From Acidimicrobiales bacterium (GTDB taxonomy: Bacteria; Actinomycetota; Acidimicrobiia; Acidimicrobiales; RAAP-2), in contig JASHUY010000017.1 in the NCBI GenBank assembly GCA_030039755.1, positions 1 to 64,000 on the forward strand: a DNA stretch of 64,000 nt, given 5' to 3'. This document shows positions 1-8,381 of the stretch, in pieces. The position numbers and the translations under genes were made by a program. The stretch's first letter is position 1. Each line of letters opens with the position of its first letter. The notes under the pieces are model-generated. The model made no database searches and was not told the DNA's origin. It worked only from the letters and a program-made list of their open reading frames with translations.

Positions 1-1
1 C

Positions 2-409
2 CTCGACACGCTCGTCGGCGAGCGCGGCTACCGGCTGTCGGGCGGCGAGAAGCAGCGGGTCGCGCTCGCACGGCTCATCCTGAAGGCGCCGGACATCGTC
101 GTGCTCGACGAGGCGACCGCGCACCTCGACTCCGAGTCGGAGGCGGCGGTGCAGGAGGCGCTGCGCCGCGCGCTCGTCGGGCGCACCTCGCTCGTGATCG
201 CGCACCGCCTCTCCACGGTGCGCGACGCCGACCAGCTGCTCGTGGTGGACGACGGCAGGATCGTGGAGCGGGGGACGCACCGCGAGCTCCTGGCCGAAGG
301 CGGCCTCTACACGCTCCTCTACCACACCCAGTTCGCCGACCAGGAGGGCGGGGGCCGCGGCTCGCCGGAGGTGCCCGCAGGCGCTCCGGTGCGTGGTCCC
401 ATCAACTGA
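2..409 (+). CDS. ABC transporter ATP-binding protein, C-terminal fragment
   Basis: This is the 3' end of an ABC ATPase whose 5' part lies outside the window; 135 residues remain. Visible are the signature LSGGEKQR (about residues 12-19 of the fragment), Walker [13 protein letters not shown] with the catalytic Glu, and the switch histidine in [11 protein letters not shown]. The sequence [13 protein letters not shown] after the H-loop is typical of exporters with fused membrane and ATPase domains, such as lipid or drug exporters. The substrate cannot be deduced. The Walker A motif and membrane domain are not in the window. Confidence 0.93.
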   Translation, partial: LDTLVGERGYRLSGGEKQRVALARLILKAPDIVVLDEATAHLDSESEAAVQEALRRALVGRTSLVIAHRLSTVRDADQLLVVDDGRIVERGTHRELLAEGGLYTLLYHTQFADQEGGGRGSPEVPAGAPVRGPIN

Positions 410-434
410 GAACCATCAACTAAGAACTACCCCG

Positions 435-812
435 ATGGCCACCACGACCCCCACCAAACGCAGGCGGCTGCGCAAGCTGCGCGAACTGCCGGCCAGGTTC
501 ATCGGCCGCACGCCCTGGCTGCGTCGTCGGTACGCGCGCCGGATCCTGAGGACGATCGACAAGTTCCAGGACAAGGGCCGGCAGCTCCCGGACAACCTCA
601 GCAAGCTCGAGCGCCAGCTGCGCCGTGTCCCCAAGCCCAAGCGCCAGCAGATCGTCGAGCAGATGATGGAGATGGGGTCGGAGGACGACGTCTCGACGAA
701 CCGCGCGCTCCGGCGTGCGGCCGGCCGACAGGAGCGCCAGAAGGGCCAGCGGGGCGGCGGCCTCCGCCCCGGCACGCTCCCCGGGCAACCACGCCAGCGC
801 CCGCGGAACTAG
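435..812 (+). CDS. Small basic hypothetical protein
   Basis: A 125-residue protein of unknown function, very rich in Arg and Lys (for example KRRRLRKLRELPARF near the N-terminus) and with a Gly/Arg-rich tail. No signal peptide or membrane segment is visible. The ATG at 435 is preferred over an in-frame GTG 42 bases upstream because the latter overlaps the end of the ABC gene; there is no clear Shine-Dalgarno. It lies 25 bases after the ABC transporter in the same direction and may be cotranscribed. The high basic content suggests nucleic-acid or membrane-surface contact, but that is inference only. Confidence 0.55.
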   Translation: MATTTPTKRRRLRKLRELPARFIGRTPWLRRRYARRILRTIDKFQDKGRQLPDNLSKLERQLRRVPKPKRQQIVEQMMEMGSEDDVSTNRALRRAAGRQERQKGQRGGGLRPGTLPGQPRQRPRN

Positions 813-878
813 TCCGGTGAGCGCAAGGGCTCTCCGACCTCCGCACACGTTGCACGACGCGGCAAAACCTCCGGCGCC

Positions 879-1415
879 GTGAGCGAGCCTCTCCCGTTCG
901 ACCCCATCGGCGAGGCGCGCCGCCAGTGGGGGCTCCACGGCTGGGACGACGTGGCGCCGGCGATGGCGGTCGTGACGTCGATCATGCGCGTCCAGCAGCT
1001 GCTGCTCGCGCGCGCGGACACCGCCCTGCGGCCGTTCGACCTCACCTTCGCCCGGTACGAGGTGTTGATGCTCCTGTCCTTCTCCTCGCGCGGCGCGCTC
1101 CCGCTCGGCAAGATCGGTGAGCGCCTCCAGGTGAACCCCGCGAGCGTGACCAACGCGATCGACCGGCTCGAGGAGCAAGGGCTCGTCGAACGCGTGCCGA
1201 ACCCGTCCGACGGGCGCGGCACGCTTGCGCGGCTCACCGACGAGGGACGCTCGAGGGCGGGTGCGGCGACCGCGGCCGTGAACGCCGACGTGTTCGGCGA
1301 CCTCGGCGTCGACGCCGACGGCATCGGGAAGCTCTTCGAGCTGCTCCGCGACGTCCGGCTCGCCGCGGGTGACTTCGCCGAGGTCAGGGCCGGCGGCGGA
1401 GCGAGCGGTCGGTGA
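879..1415 (+). CDS. MarR-family transcriptional regulator
   Basis: A 178-residue winged-helix regulator. The MarR core is visible: a recognition region around LGKIGERLQVNPASVTNAIDRLEEQGLVER, followed by a wing with PSDGRGTLARLTDEG. Members usually act as dimers repressing neighbouring efflux or catabolic genes until a phenolic or other ligand binds. The GTG start is preceded by a 21-codon open frame (817-882) whose TGA overlaps this GTG; this could couple translation, but such overlaps also arise by chance in GC-rich DNA. The 3' end overlaps the convergent aldo/keto reductase by 32 bases. Confidence 0.9.
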   Translation: MSEPLPFDPIGEARRQWGLHGWDDVAPAMAVVTSIMRVQQLLLARADTALRPFDLTFARYEVLMLLSFSSRGALPLGKIGERLQVNPASVTNAIDRLEEQGLVERVPNPSDGRGTLARLTDEGRSRAGAATAAVNADVFGDLGVDADGIGKLFELLRDVRLAAGDFAEVRAGGGASGR

Positions 1416-2409
1416 TCGACGGGGGCTCCCAGCCGTTGTCCGGCGGGTTCAAGGTGGTGCCCGGCGGGACGATCTCGTCGATCGCGTCGAGGACGTCGTC
1501 GGAGAGGCTGACGTCGACGGCACCGAGCTGCGAGTCGAGTTGCTCCATGGTGCGAGGGCCGATGATCGCGGCCGTGACGGCGGGGTGGCGGATGACGAAG
1601 GCGATCGAGAGGTGGATGAGGCTCAGCCCCGCGCGCTCGGCCAGCTGCGCGAGTGCTTCCGCCGCGTCGAGCTTGCGCTGGTTCCCCGGCAAGCTCATGT
1701 CGTAGCGGAGGGGGACGCGGTCGGCGCGGCGGCTCACCGGGAGATCCCGCCCCTTGCGGAAGTTGCCGGTGAGCCAACCTCCTGCGAGCGGGCTCCACGG
1801 GATCACGCCCATGCCGTAGCGCTCGCACGTGGGGAGCACCTCGCGCTCGACGGCGCGCACGAGGAGGGAGTACGGCGGCTGCTCGCAGACGAACCGCTCC
1901 CTGCCGCGCCGCTCCGCCACCCACTGGGCCTCCACGATGTACGACGCCGGGAACGTCGAGCTGCCGAAGTAACGGATCTTCCCCTGATGCACGAGATCGC
2001 TGAGGGCACCGAGGGTCTCGTCGATCTCGCAGCTCGGGTCGGGGCGGTGGACCTGGTAGAGGTCGATCCAGTCGGTCCCGAGGCGCCGGAGGCTCGCCTC
2101 GCACTCGGAGACGACCCATCGTCTCGAGTTGCCCCGGGAGTTCGGCCCCGGCCCCATCGGCATGTGCACCTTGGTCGCGAGCACCACCTCGTCGCGCCTG
2201 CCGGCCAGGGCCTTCCCCACGATCTCCTCGGACTCCCCCGCGGAGTACGCGTCCGCGGTGTCCACGAAGTTGACCCCCGCGTCGAGGGCGCGCTGGATGA
2301 TGCGGACGGACTCGTCGTGGTCGGGATTGCCCCACGCCCCGAACATCATCGCGCCGAGGCACAGCGGGCTCACGCGGACGCCGGTCCGTCCGAGGGTGCG
2401 CAGTTCCAT
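1384..2409 (-). CDS. Aldo/keto reductase
   Basis: A 341-residue NADPH-dependent oxidoreductase with a TIM-barrel fold. The N-terminus MELRTLGRTGVRVSPLCLG is typical. The catalytic tetrad can be placed at Asp50, Tyr55 (in VDTADAYSAGESEEIVG), Lys80 (LATKVH) and His121 (YQVHRPD). It resembles the AKR group of general aldehyde or ketone reductases; the substrate is unknown. The gene is convergent with the MarR gene and its stop lies inside that gene's 3' end. The ATG at 2409 fits the family N-terminus exactly. Confidence 0.93.
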   Translation of the reverse strand: MELRTLGRTGVRVSPLCLGAMMFGAWGNPDHDESVRIIQRALDAGVNFVDTADAYSAGESEEIVGKALAGRRDEVVLATKVHMPMGPGPNSRGNSRRWVVSECEASLRRLGTDWIDLYQVHRPDPSCEIDETLGALSDLVHQGKIRYFGSSTFPASYIVEAQWVAERRGRERFVCEQPPYSLLVRAVEREVLPTCERYGMGVIPWSPLAGGWLTGNFRKGRDLPVSRRADRVPLRYDMSLPGNQRKLDAAEALAQLAERAGLSLIHLSIAFVIRHPAVTAAIIGPRTMEQLDSQLGAVDVSLSDDVLDAIDEIVPPGTTLNPPDNGWEPPSITDRSLRRRP

Positions 2410-2575
2410 GCCGGCAACCTACAGGTATGGCTCGACGCACGGGGCGGGGAAGGCTCTTCGGCGGGAAGGCTCGGGGTCCGACGTCGCCCGAACGAGCCGG
2501 CACTCCCCGCGCAGCCGTCGTTCGCCTGCCGATGCCGTTCCCCGCGGCCGCGCGGCCGCGCGGCATGATGCGTGG

Positions 2576-3772
2576 ATGGAGCAGCCTGACGAACCGACCT
2601 CGCGCGGCGCGCTGTCCGGCTGCCTCGTGGCGGACTTCAGCCGCGTTCTCGCCGGGCCGCTCTCGACGATGCTGCTCGGCGACCTCGGCGCGACGGTGGT
2701 GAAGGTCGAGCATTCCCGCGGCGACGACACGCGGCAGTGGGGACCGCCGTTCAAGGACGGCGAGAGCACCTACTTCCTGAGCGTCAATCGCAACAAGCGG
2801 AGCGTCGTGCTCGACCTGTCGACCGACGAGGGCGCCGCGGACGCACGGCGTCTCGCGGCGCGTGCGACAGTGCTCGTGGAGAACTTCCGTCCGGGCCGTC
2901 TCGCCGCGTTCGGCCTTGCGTACGGCCAGATCACGAGCGCGAACCCCGGTCTCGTCTACTGCTCGATCTCGGGGTTCGGAGGGCCGGGCACCCCTGGTGC
3001 GGACCTCGCGGGCTACGACTTCGTCGTCCAGGCGATGAGCGGGCTCATGGACATCACCGGCCCACCCGGCGGACCTCCCGCCAAGGTCGGAGTCGCGGTG
3101 GTCGACGTGCTCACGGGGCTCTACGCGACGATCGGGATCCTGGCGGCGCTGGGGGCGCGCCGGGTCAGCGGCCTCGGGCAGCTCGTGGAGGTGAACCTCA
3201 TGTCCAGCGCGCTCGCCTCGCTCGTGAACCAGGCGTCCGCCTACCTGAACACCGGCACCGTCCCGCACGCGATGGGAAACCGCCATCCGAGCATCACCCC
3301 GTACGAGACCCTCGCCACGATGGACGGGGTGCTCGCCGTGGCCGTGGGGAACGACGGGCAGTTCCGGGCGCTCTGCCGCGCGCTCGGCGCCGAGGCCCTC
3401 GCTGGCGACGAGCGGTTCGCGACCAATGCCGCCCGTGTCGCGCACAGGGACGCGCTCGCAGCCCTGCTCGAAGAGAGGCTGGCGATCCGTCCCGCAGCGG
3501 AATGGATGGGCCTGCTGGGGGCGGCGGGCGTGCCGTGCGGACCCGTGAACGACCTCGCCGCCGCCTTCGCCGACGCGAGCCGTCTCGGCCTCGACGTCGT
3601 CGTCGAGCAGCCGGGGGCGGAGGGGGACGTCCTCACCGTCGCGAACCCGCTGGGGCTCTCGACCACGCCGGTGGCGTACCGGCGCCCTCCCCCACCGCTC
3701 GGCCACGACACCGACGAGGTGCTCGCCTGGCTCCGCACACCGCGCCCAGCCGCGCCGCTCGGACCGGGGTAA
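2576..3772 (+). CDS. CaiB/BaiF family (class III) CoA-transferase
   Basis: A 398-residue family III CoA-transferase, which moves CoA between carboxylic acids. Hallmarks are LADFSRVLAGP-type N-terminal sequence, GDLGATVVKVEH, VENFRPGRLAAFGL and YCSISGFGGPG. Asp177, in VAVVDVLTGL, aligns by eye with the catalytic aspartate of formyl-CoA transferase that forms the aspartyl-CoA intermediate. The ATG at 2576 gives a standard family length; an upstream in-frame extension of 149 codons overlaps the antisense reductase and is rejected. The downstream DUF3054 gene begins seven bases after the stop. The donor and acceptor acids cannot be told from the sequence. Confidence 0.93.
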   Translation: MEQPDEPTSRGALSGCLVADFSRVLAGPLSTMLLGDLGATVVKVEHSRGDDTRQWGPPFKDGESTYFLSVNRNKRSVVLDLSTDEGAADARRLAARATVLVENFRPGRLAAFGLAYGQITSANPGLVYCSISGFGGPGTPGADLAGYDFVVQAMSGLMDITGPPGGPPAKVGVAVVDVLTGLYATIGILAALGARRVSGLGQLVEVNLMSSALASLVNQASAYLNTGTVPHAMGNRHPSITPYETLATMDGVLAVAVGNDGQFRALCRALGAEALAGDERFATNAARVAHRDALAALLEERLAIRPAAEWMGLLGAAGVPCGPVNDLAAAFADASRLGLDVVVEQPGAEGDVLTVANPLGLSTTPVAYRRPPPPLGHDTDEVLAWLRTPRPAAPLGPG

Positions 3773-3779
3773 CAGCGCG

Positions 3780-4181
3780 ATGACGCGGGGCCGCCTGCGT
3801 GCGGCCATCGCTGCGGTCGACGTCGTCGCCGTGGTGCTCTTCGTGGTGATCGGCCGCGCTGCGCACCACCACGGCGAGACCGTCCAGGGTTTCGCGTCGA
3901 CCGCATGGCCCTTCGCACTGGGTCTCGCCGCGGGTTGGGCCGTGGTCGTCGCAGCCGGCAGGTTGCGCGCCGTCCGCCAGGTCTCGCCGGCGTCCATCCC
4001 GGCGGGCGTCGCCGTCTGCCTCTGCGCGGTGGCGATCGGGATGGGGTTGCGCGTGGTCGCCGGTCAGGGCACCGCACCCGCGTTCGTCGCGGTCGCGGTG
4101 GGGTTCCTCGGCGCGGTGATGCTCACCGGTCGCGTCGTGCTCGTCGCGACCGCCCGGCGGCTCGCGCGTCGCGGGCGCTGA
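3780..4181 (+). CDS. DUF3054 membrane protein
   Basis: A 133-residue protein with about four hydrophobic segments. The pattern Asp-x-Val-Ala-Val-Val-Leu-Phe followed by IGRAAHHHG and a TAWPFALGLAAGW stretch matches actinobacterial DUF3054 proteins. Function is unknown. It starts seven bases after the CoA-transferase and is probably cotranscribed with it. The C-terminus ends in a short Arg-rich tail, likely cytoplasmic. Confidence 0.8.
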   Translation: MTRGRLRAAIAAVDVVAVVLFVVIGRAAHHHGETVQGFASTAWPFALGLAAGWAVVVAAGRLRAVRQVSPASIPAGVAVCLCAVAIGMGLRVVAGQGTAPAFVAVAVGFLGAVMLTGRVVLVATARRLARRGR

Positions 4182-4202
4182 CCCGCCCGGGAAGGCTTGC
4201 GA

Positions 4203-5357
4203 TCAAGCCGGGAAGGGCGCCGACGGCCGGTCCCCGTTCGCGACGCTCGTGGCGGCGCCGCGCCCGGGCGGCGCGGCCGTCCCGTCGCCGGACGCCATGC
4301 CCGGCTGGGAGCTCGCGCGTGCGCGAAGCACGATCGGGACGAGGTAGGCGCTGCCGGCGAAGACCGACCCCACGAACATGATGGCGACCCCCATGAACCT
4401 CACGGCCGAGTGTGGCTCGGTCAGCAGCCCCGCGGCGCCGGCGATGGCGATGGACACCGCTCCCGACCACGCCGAGATCCTGGCGATCCGTCCAAGCCTG
4501 CGGGCCTTCACCAAGAACGCGACGGCGCCGAGCGCGAGGAAGAGGCCCAGCGTCGCGTGGACCCCGTAGACCACCGTGCCACGATGCGGGACCCACCCGC
4601 TCGACCGGCCGAAGGGAACGAGCACCAAGGCGAGGATCCCCACGAGGAACTCGACGCCCGCCCCGGCCGCGAGCACCGCGGCCCACATGCCGGTCGACGG
4701 CTCGACGTCGGTGGGAAGCATCGAGGCCTGGGGAGCGGGCGCGCGCCCACGGCGATCGCGCGAGCGCCATCGTCGTGCGCGGTACGCGTCGGGGTTCTCG
4801 TGCACGAGGTGCCACCAACCGAGGAGGGCGAGACACGCGAAGATCGGCCACTCGACCGAGTACACCCAGCTCAACTCGTTGCCACCGAGTGCTCTCGTCG
4901 CCTGCCACCACCCGGCGAGCGCGCACCCCGGCGCGGCGACGAGGACTTCCACGTGGAGCAGCAGCGCCCGGGGTGAGAGCCACCGCTGCCGCATCGCAGC
5001 CAGCCGCGCCGAGTGGTCGGCGGTGGTGGCGGGGATCGGGGGCTTCTGCTGGGGGGGAACGAGCTCCTCGAAGCGGCGGGTCATCTTGCGTTCCGCCACG
5101 AACGCGCAGAACGGGACGGTGCCCGCAAGCAGCACGAGGAGCATTTTCAGCTTGGGGACCCCGAGCCTCCGCGTGAGCTGGAACGCAGTGACGAGGTACA
5201 CGATGTAGAGGAAGCCGTGGAGGGTTCCGACGACGTTCACCACGCCAGGCCGGCCGGCCGCGAGCTGGAGCGGGACACCCACGAAGACGAGCACGATGAG
5301 CAGGGTGGCGGTCGTGAAGGCCATGACCCGGTAGCGGACCAGCATTCCCCTGGACAC
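4203..5357 (-). CDS. Multi-pass membrane protein with N-terminal DUF3817 domain
   Basis: A 384-residue integral membrane protein. Residues about 1-95 look like DUF3817 (VRYRVMAFTTATLLIVLVFVGVP, then GTLHGFLYIVYLVTAF and LLAGTVPFCAFVAERKM). After a polar linker a second part (about 120-375) adds roughly six more membrane segments, including a WVYSVEWPIFACLALLGWWH motif. DUF3817 proteins are usually about 100-150 residues, so this may be a fusion. It is last in a same-strand run with the VOC, SDR and methyltransferase genes, 95 bases after the VOC stop. No function is known. Confidence 0.7.
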   Translation of the reverse strand: MSRGMLVRYRVMAFTTATLLIVLVFVGVPLQLAAGRPGVVNVVGTLHGFLYIVYLVTAFQLTRRLGVPKLKMLLVLLAGTVPFCAFVAERKMTRRFEELVPPQQKPPIPATTADHSARLAAMRQRWLSPRALLLHVEVLVAAPGCALAGWWQATRALGGNELSWVYSVEWPIFACLALLGWWHLVHENPDAYRARRWRSRDRRGRAPAPQASMLPTDVEPSTGMWAAVLAAGAGVEFLVGILALVLVPFGRSSGWVPHRGTVVYGVHATLGLFLALGAVAFLVKARRLGRIARISAWSGAVSIAIAGAAGLLTEPHSAVRFMGVAIMFVGSVFAGSAYLVPIVLRARASSQPGMASGDGTAAPPGRGAATSVANGDRPSAPFPA

Positions 5358-5452
5358 CGGAGCCAGAGTACGCGGCAGGCTCAGCCCGCCGTCCGTCGCC
5401 GCCGGGTGCGACGAGCCGCCGTCGCCAGGTGCCGCAGGGGCTCGCTGTCTGT

Positions 5453-5977
5453 TCAGAAGACCGCTGAGCCGTACATCTCGCCCAGGGGGTCGCTGATGAG
5501 CTCCAATCGCGCCCCGTCGGGGTCGAGGAAGTAGAGCGACGAGCCGTCGACGTGCTGGTAGGGGATGCCGGCGGCATCCAGCTTGGTGCGCAGATGTGCC
5601 CAGCGCTCCGGCTCGACGGAGATCGCAAGGTGATGGAGGCCGCCGAGGACCTCGGCGTACCCACCGAGGTCGAGCCCCGGAAGGTCGAAGAAGGCCAGCG
5701 CGTTGCCGTTGCCGATGTCGAAGAAGAAGTGGGTCGAGCCGCCGTAGTCGCGGTTCTCGAACATCTCGGTGAGCGGAAACTCGAGAACTCCCTGGTAGAA
5801 GTCGATCGTCCGTTCGACGTCGCTGCTGATGAGGGCGACGTGGTGGACGCCCCTCGCCGAGGTCGCCGGTCGGTCCCCTCGACGACGGAGGTGTCGCGCG
5901 GCAAGCTCGGCGCGGCGTGCGGTCGCCTTCTCCCGTTCCTCGCCGTGGAGCCCCGCTGACGGTCCGCCGTCGGTCAC
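5453..5977 (-). CDS. VOC (glyoxalase/dioxygenase) family protein
   Basis: A 174-residue vicinal-oxygen-chelate protein with two beta-alpha-beta-beta-beta modules. His45/46 (GVHHVALIS), His115/116 (GLHHLAIS) and Glu159 (ARLELISDP) are the likely metal ligands. The first 40 residues are Arg/Ala-rich and outside the fold, so a later start is possible. FYQGVLEFPLTEMFEN and YFLDPDG are typical of dioxygenase or glyoxalase-like members. The gene starts 40 bases after the SDR stop on the same strand and could share its transcript. Confidence 0.85.
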   Translation of the reverse strand: MTDGGPSAGLHGEEREKATARRAELAARHLRRRGDRPATSARGVHHVALISSDVERTIDFYQGVLEFPLTEMFENRDYGGSTHFFFDIGNGNALAFFDLPGLDLGGYAEVLGGLHHLAISVEPERWAHLRTKLDAAGIPYQHVDGSSLYFLDPDGARLELISDPLGEMYGSAVF

Positions 5978-6017
5978 CGCGCGAAGCGTACCGAGTCCAT
6001 GCGGATGCCGACCAGGG

Positions 6018-6821
6018 TCAACCTTCTTCGATTGTCCGGATGCGGTCGGCGAGAAACCCCTCCGGGTCGTTCGCCCGCTCGACGAACAGATCGTGCAGCT
6101 CGGGATGGGTGAGGACGAGGAACCGGTTGTGCCTGATGGCGTCGACCACCATCTCTCCGACCGCCATGGGGTCCGCGGGGCTCATGCCCCTGACCGGCGG
6201 ATGCATGCGGACTGGCGCGCCCGAGAAGGTGACGTGCTGGCGGATGTTGGTCGTGACCGGGCCCGGGCACAGGCAGGTGACCCCGATGTGCCGCGGACGG
6301 AGGTACAACGCGAGCGCCTCGCTGAGCGCGATGACGGCGGCCTTGCTCACCGAGTAGGGCATCCGCTCGTACTCGTACTGGAAGAGCCCCGTCGCCGACG
6401 CGGTGTTGACCACGTGACCGCTCGCCTGCTCGAGCAGGATCGGGAGGAAGGTGGCGTTGCTCCGCACGATGGAAAGGAGGTTCGTGCTCATGATGCGCTC
6501 CCACTCGTGGAGCGGGATCTCCTCGGGCAGGCCGGCGGCGACGACCCCGACGTTGTTCATGACGATGTCGATCCGCCCGAGCCGACGCATGATCATGTCT
6601 CGCGCGGTCTCGAACGCGGTCAGCTCGTTGACGTCGAGGGCCATCCCGAAGCAGTCGGTGCCGCGCCAGGACGCCTCGTCGGCCACAGCCATGGCTCGGT
6701 CCCGGTCGACGTCTGCGACCGCGACATGGGCACCCGCCGAGGCGAGCGCGACCGCGGTTCCTCGCCCGATCCCGCTCCCACCGCCGGTGATCAGCGCGAC
6801 CTTGCCCAACAGATCCTCCAT
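6018..6821 (-). CDS. Short-chain dehydrogenase/reductase (SDR)
   Basis: A 267-residue classical SDR using NAD(P). The nucleotide-binding loop TGGGSGIG is at residues 12-19, NNVG at 89-92, and the catalytic Ser142, Tyr156 and Lys160 sit in NTASATG and PYSVSK. Asp38 (AVADVDR) after the second strand suggests preference for NAD(H). The C-terminal part with HNRFLVLTHPE is common in actinobacterial SDRs of unknown substrate. The ATG at 6821 fits the usual family start. It lies between a methyltransferase and a VOC gene on the same strand. Confidence 0.92.
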   Translation of the reverse strand: MEDLLGKVALITGGGSGIGRGTAVALASAGAHVAVADVDRDRAMAVADEASWRGTDCFGMALDVNELTAFETARDMIMRRLGRIDIVMNNVGVVAAGLPEEIPLHEWERIMSTNLLSIVRSNATFLPILLEQASGHVVNTASATGLFQYEYERMPYSVSKAAVIALSEALALYLRPRHIGVTCLCPGPVTTNIRQHVTFSGAPVRMHPPVRGMSPADPMAVGEMVVDAIRHNRFLVLTHPELHDLFVERANDPEGFLADRIRTIEEG

Positions 6822-6916
6822 CAGCCGGCTCCGGCCGGGTGTTGCGACGTCATGGACGGCATCTTCGCAGGTCTCGGACACGACCGTGGCCGCGAGACAC
6901 CGGAGTGGCCGCGACC

Positions 6917-7663
6917 TCAAGCGGGCGTCCCCCGCTTTCGGGCGAGCACCTCGAGGTTCCAGGTCAGCACCTCGCGCAAGGCAGGGACCCGCACAAGGCC
7001 GCGAGCGGCCTCGGGCAGGTAGCGCGGGCGCGCGTCGACCACGTCCAGCCCCGGATGTCGGGCGAGACGCCTGAGCGTCCCGCCGACGTGGAGCGCGAAG
7101 AGCGACTCTCCGAAGACGTTCTTCGGGTCGCGCCCCGTGCGTGCCGCATAGCGGCGTCTCGCGCGTCCACCGCCGAGGTAGTGCCACGGCGACGTCTCGT
7201 GCCCGCCCCACGGTCCGTACCAATTGGTGAACGAGAGCCACAGGTGGCCTCCCGGGCGCAGGACCCGGGCCATCTCGTCGACGACCGCGAACGGCTCGGG
7301 GACGTGCTCGAGGACGTTGGAGGACACCACGAGGTCGACGGCCTCCGAGGGCACGGGAAGTGCGCGCGCGTCGGCCACGACGGACCCCTCCGCGGGTGGC
7401 CCGCGCCACGACAGCTCCCCGGTGTCCCCGTCGACGAGCAGGCAGCGGGCACCCGCCCTCCGCAGGGCGCGCGTCAGATACCCGGCGCCGCCTCCCACGT
7501 CAAGGGTGAGCGCGCCGGCAAGACGCACGTTCTTGCCCAGCATGGCGACCGCGTCGGCCGAGAGCAGGTCGTAGAACGCATCGGGGTCCCGTTGCTCGAG
7601 CCTGAAGCCGCGGATCAGTCGCCACGAACGCGCGATGGACCGGGTACAGTCCGCGACGGCCAC
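6917..7663 (-). CDS. Class I SAM-dependent methyltransferase, Rv0224c-like
   Basis: A 248-residue methyltransferase. SAM motif I is TLDVGGGAGYL (about 53-63); SSNVLEHVPEP and VLRPGGHLWLSFTNWYGPWGGHE follow. The order and wording of LEQRDPDAFYDLLSADA, WGGHETSPWHYLGG and the C-terminal VPALREVLTWNLEVLAR strongly recall the mycobacterial protein Rv0224c as I remember it, a conserved actinobacterial methyltransferase of unclear substrate. The GTG start at 7663 gives the conserved N-terminus. It faces the divergent isochorismatase-like gene at 7793. Confidence 0.88.
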   Translation of the reverse strand: MAVADCTRSIARSWRLIRGFRLEQRDPDAFYDLLSADAVAMLGKNVRLAGALTLDVGGGAGYLTRALRRAGARCLLVDGDTGELSWRGPPAEGSVVADARALPVPSEAVDLVVSSNVLEHVPEPFAVVDEMARVLRPGGHLWLSFTNWYGPWGGHETSPWHYLGGGRARRRYAARTGRDPKNVFGESLFALHVGGTLRRLARHPGLDVVDARPRYLPEAARGLVRVPALREVLTWNLEVLARKRGTPA

Positions 7664-7792
7664 GCCGCCATTCTGACGGAACGGGCTGTCGGCGCCCGGA
7701 CGGGACTTGAGCGGGCCTCCGATGGCCAGAGATCACGGGGGCGGAGTGCCGACCGGGGGGCGGAGAGCCGACCGAAGGGAAGGAGCGCCACC

Positions 7793-8359
7793 GTGGCCAC
7801 GCTCGAGGAACGCCCGAACACCGCACTTCTCGTCGTCGACGTCCAGAACGGAGTCGTCGCGGACGCTCACGATCGCGACGGGGTCGTTGCGAACATCGGC
7901 ACTCTCGTCGGCCGGGCCCGCGCCGGCGGCGTGCCGGTCGTGTGGGTGCAGCACTCGGACCAGGGCCTGCAACGAGGCTCGGAGGCATGGGAGATCGTCC
8001 CCGAGCTTGCTCCCGGAGAAGACGAACCTCTCGTCCACAAGCTCTACGGGGACTCGTTCGAGGGCACCGAGCTCGAGGAGATCCTCGCCGCCAGGGGCGT
8101 CGGGCGGCTCGTCGTCACCGGCGCCCAGACCGACATGTGCATCCGCTGCACCCTGCACGGCGCGTTCGTCCGAGGTTACGACGTGACACTCGTCGGCGAC
8201 GCGCACACCACCGAGGACCTCACGGAGCACGGTGCGCCACCCCCTCAACTGGTGATCGCGCACACGAACCTCTACTGGGACGAGCAAGCAGCTCCCGGGC
8301 GGCGAGGCCGCACCGTCGAAACGGCGGCGGTCGACTTCCTGACGACGGCACCCGGGTAG
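7793..8359 (+). CDS. Isochorismatase-family cysteine hydrolase
   Basis: A 188-residue amidohydrolase of the isochorismatase-like superfamily. The catalytic triad is readable: Asp16 (LLVVDVQNG), Lys83 (VHKLYGDSF) and Cys116 (TDMCIRCTL). With a nucleophilic cysteine, nicotinamidase-type amide hydrolysis is more likely than true isochorismatase activity. The GTG start is supported by an AAGGAG-like site at 7778-7785, about seven bases upstream. It is divergent from the Rv0224c-like gene. The substrate is unknown. Confidence 0.9.
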   Translation: MATLEERPNTALLVVDVQNGVVADAHDRDGVVANIGTLVGRARAGGVPVVWVQHSDQGLQRGSEAWEIVPELAPGEDEPLVHKLYGDSFEGTELEEILAARGVGRLVVTGAQTDMCIRCTLHGAFVRGYDVTLVGDAHTTEDLTEHGAPPPQLVIAHTNLYWDEQAAPGRRGRTVETAAVDFLTTAPG

Positions 8360-8381
8360 GGCCGCCGCGCGGGGCACGCGG

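Noticed and set aside
817-882. 21-codon frame overlapping the first marR start (GTGA)
   Set aside because: Same geometry as the leader frames reported, but without a suitable -10 box; any gene beginning NTGA has such an overlap, so it is not listed as a gene.
809-3997. Minus-strand open frame of over 1,000 codons
   Set aside because: It runs antisense through marR and the CoA-transferase and includes the reductase in another frame; its composition (Arg/Pro/Ala runs) is that of a shadow frame in GC-rich DNA.
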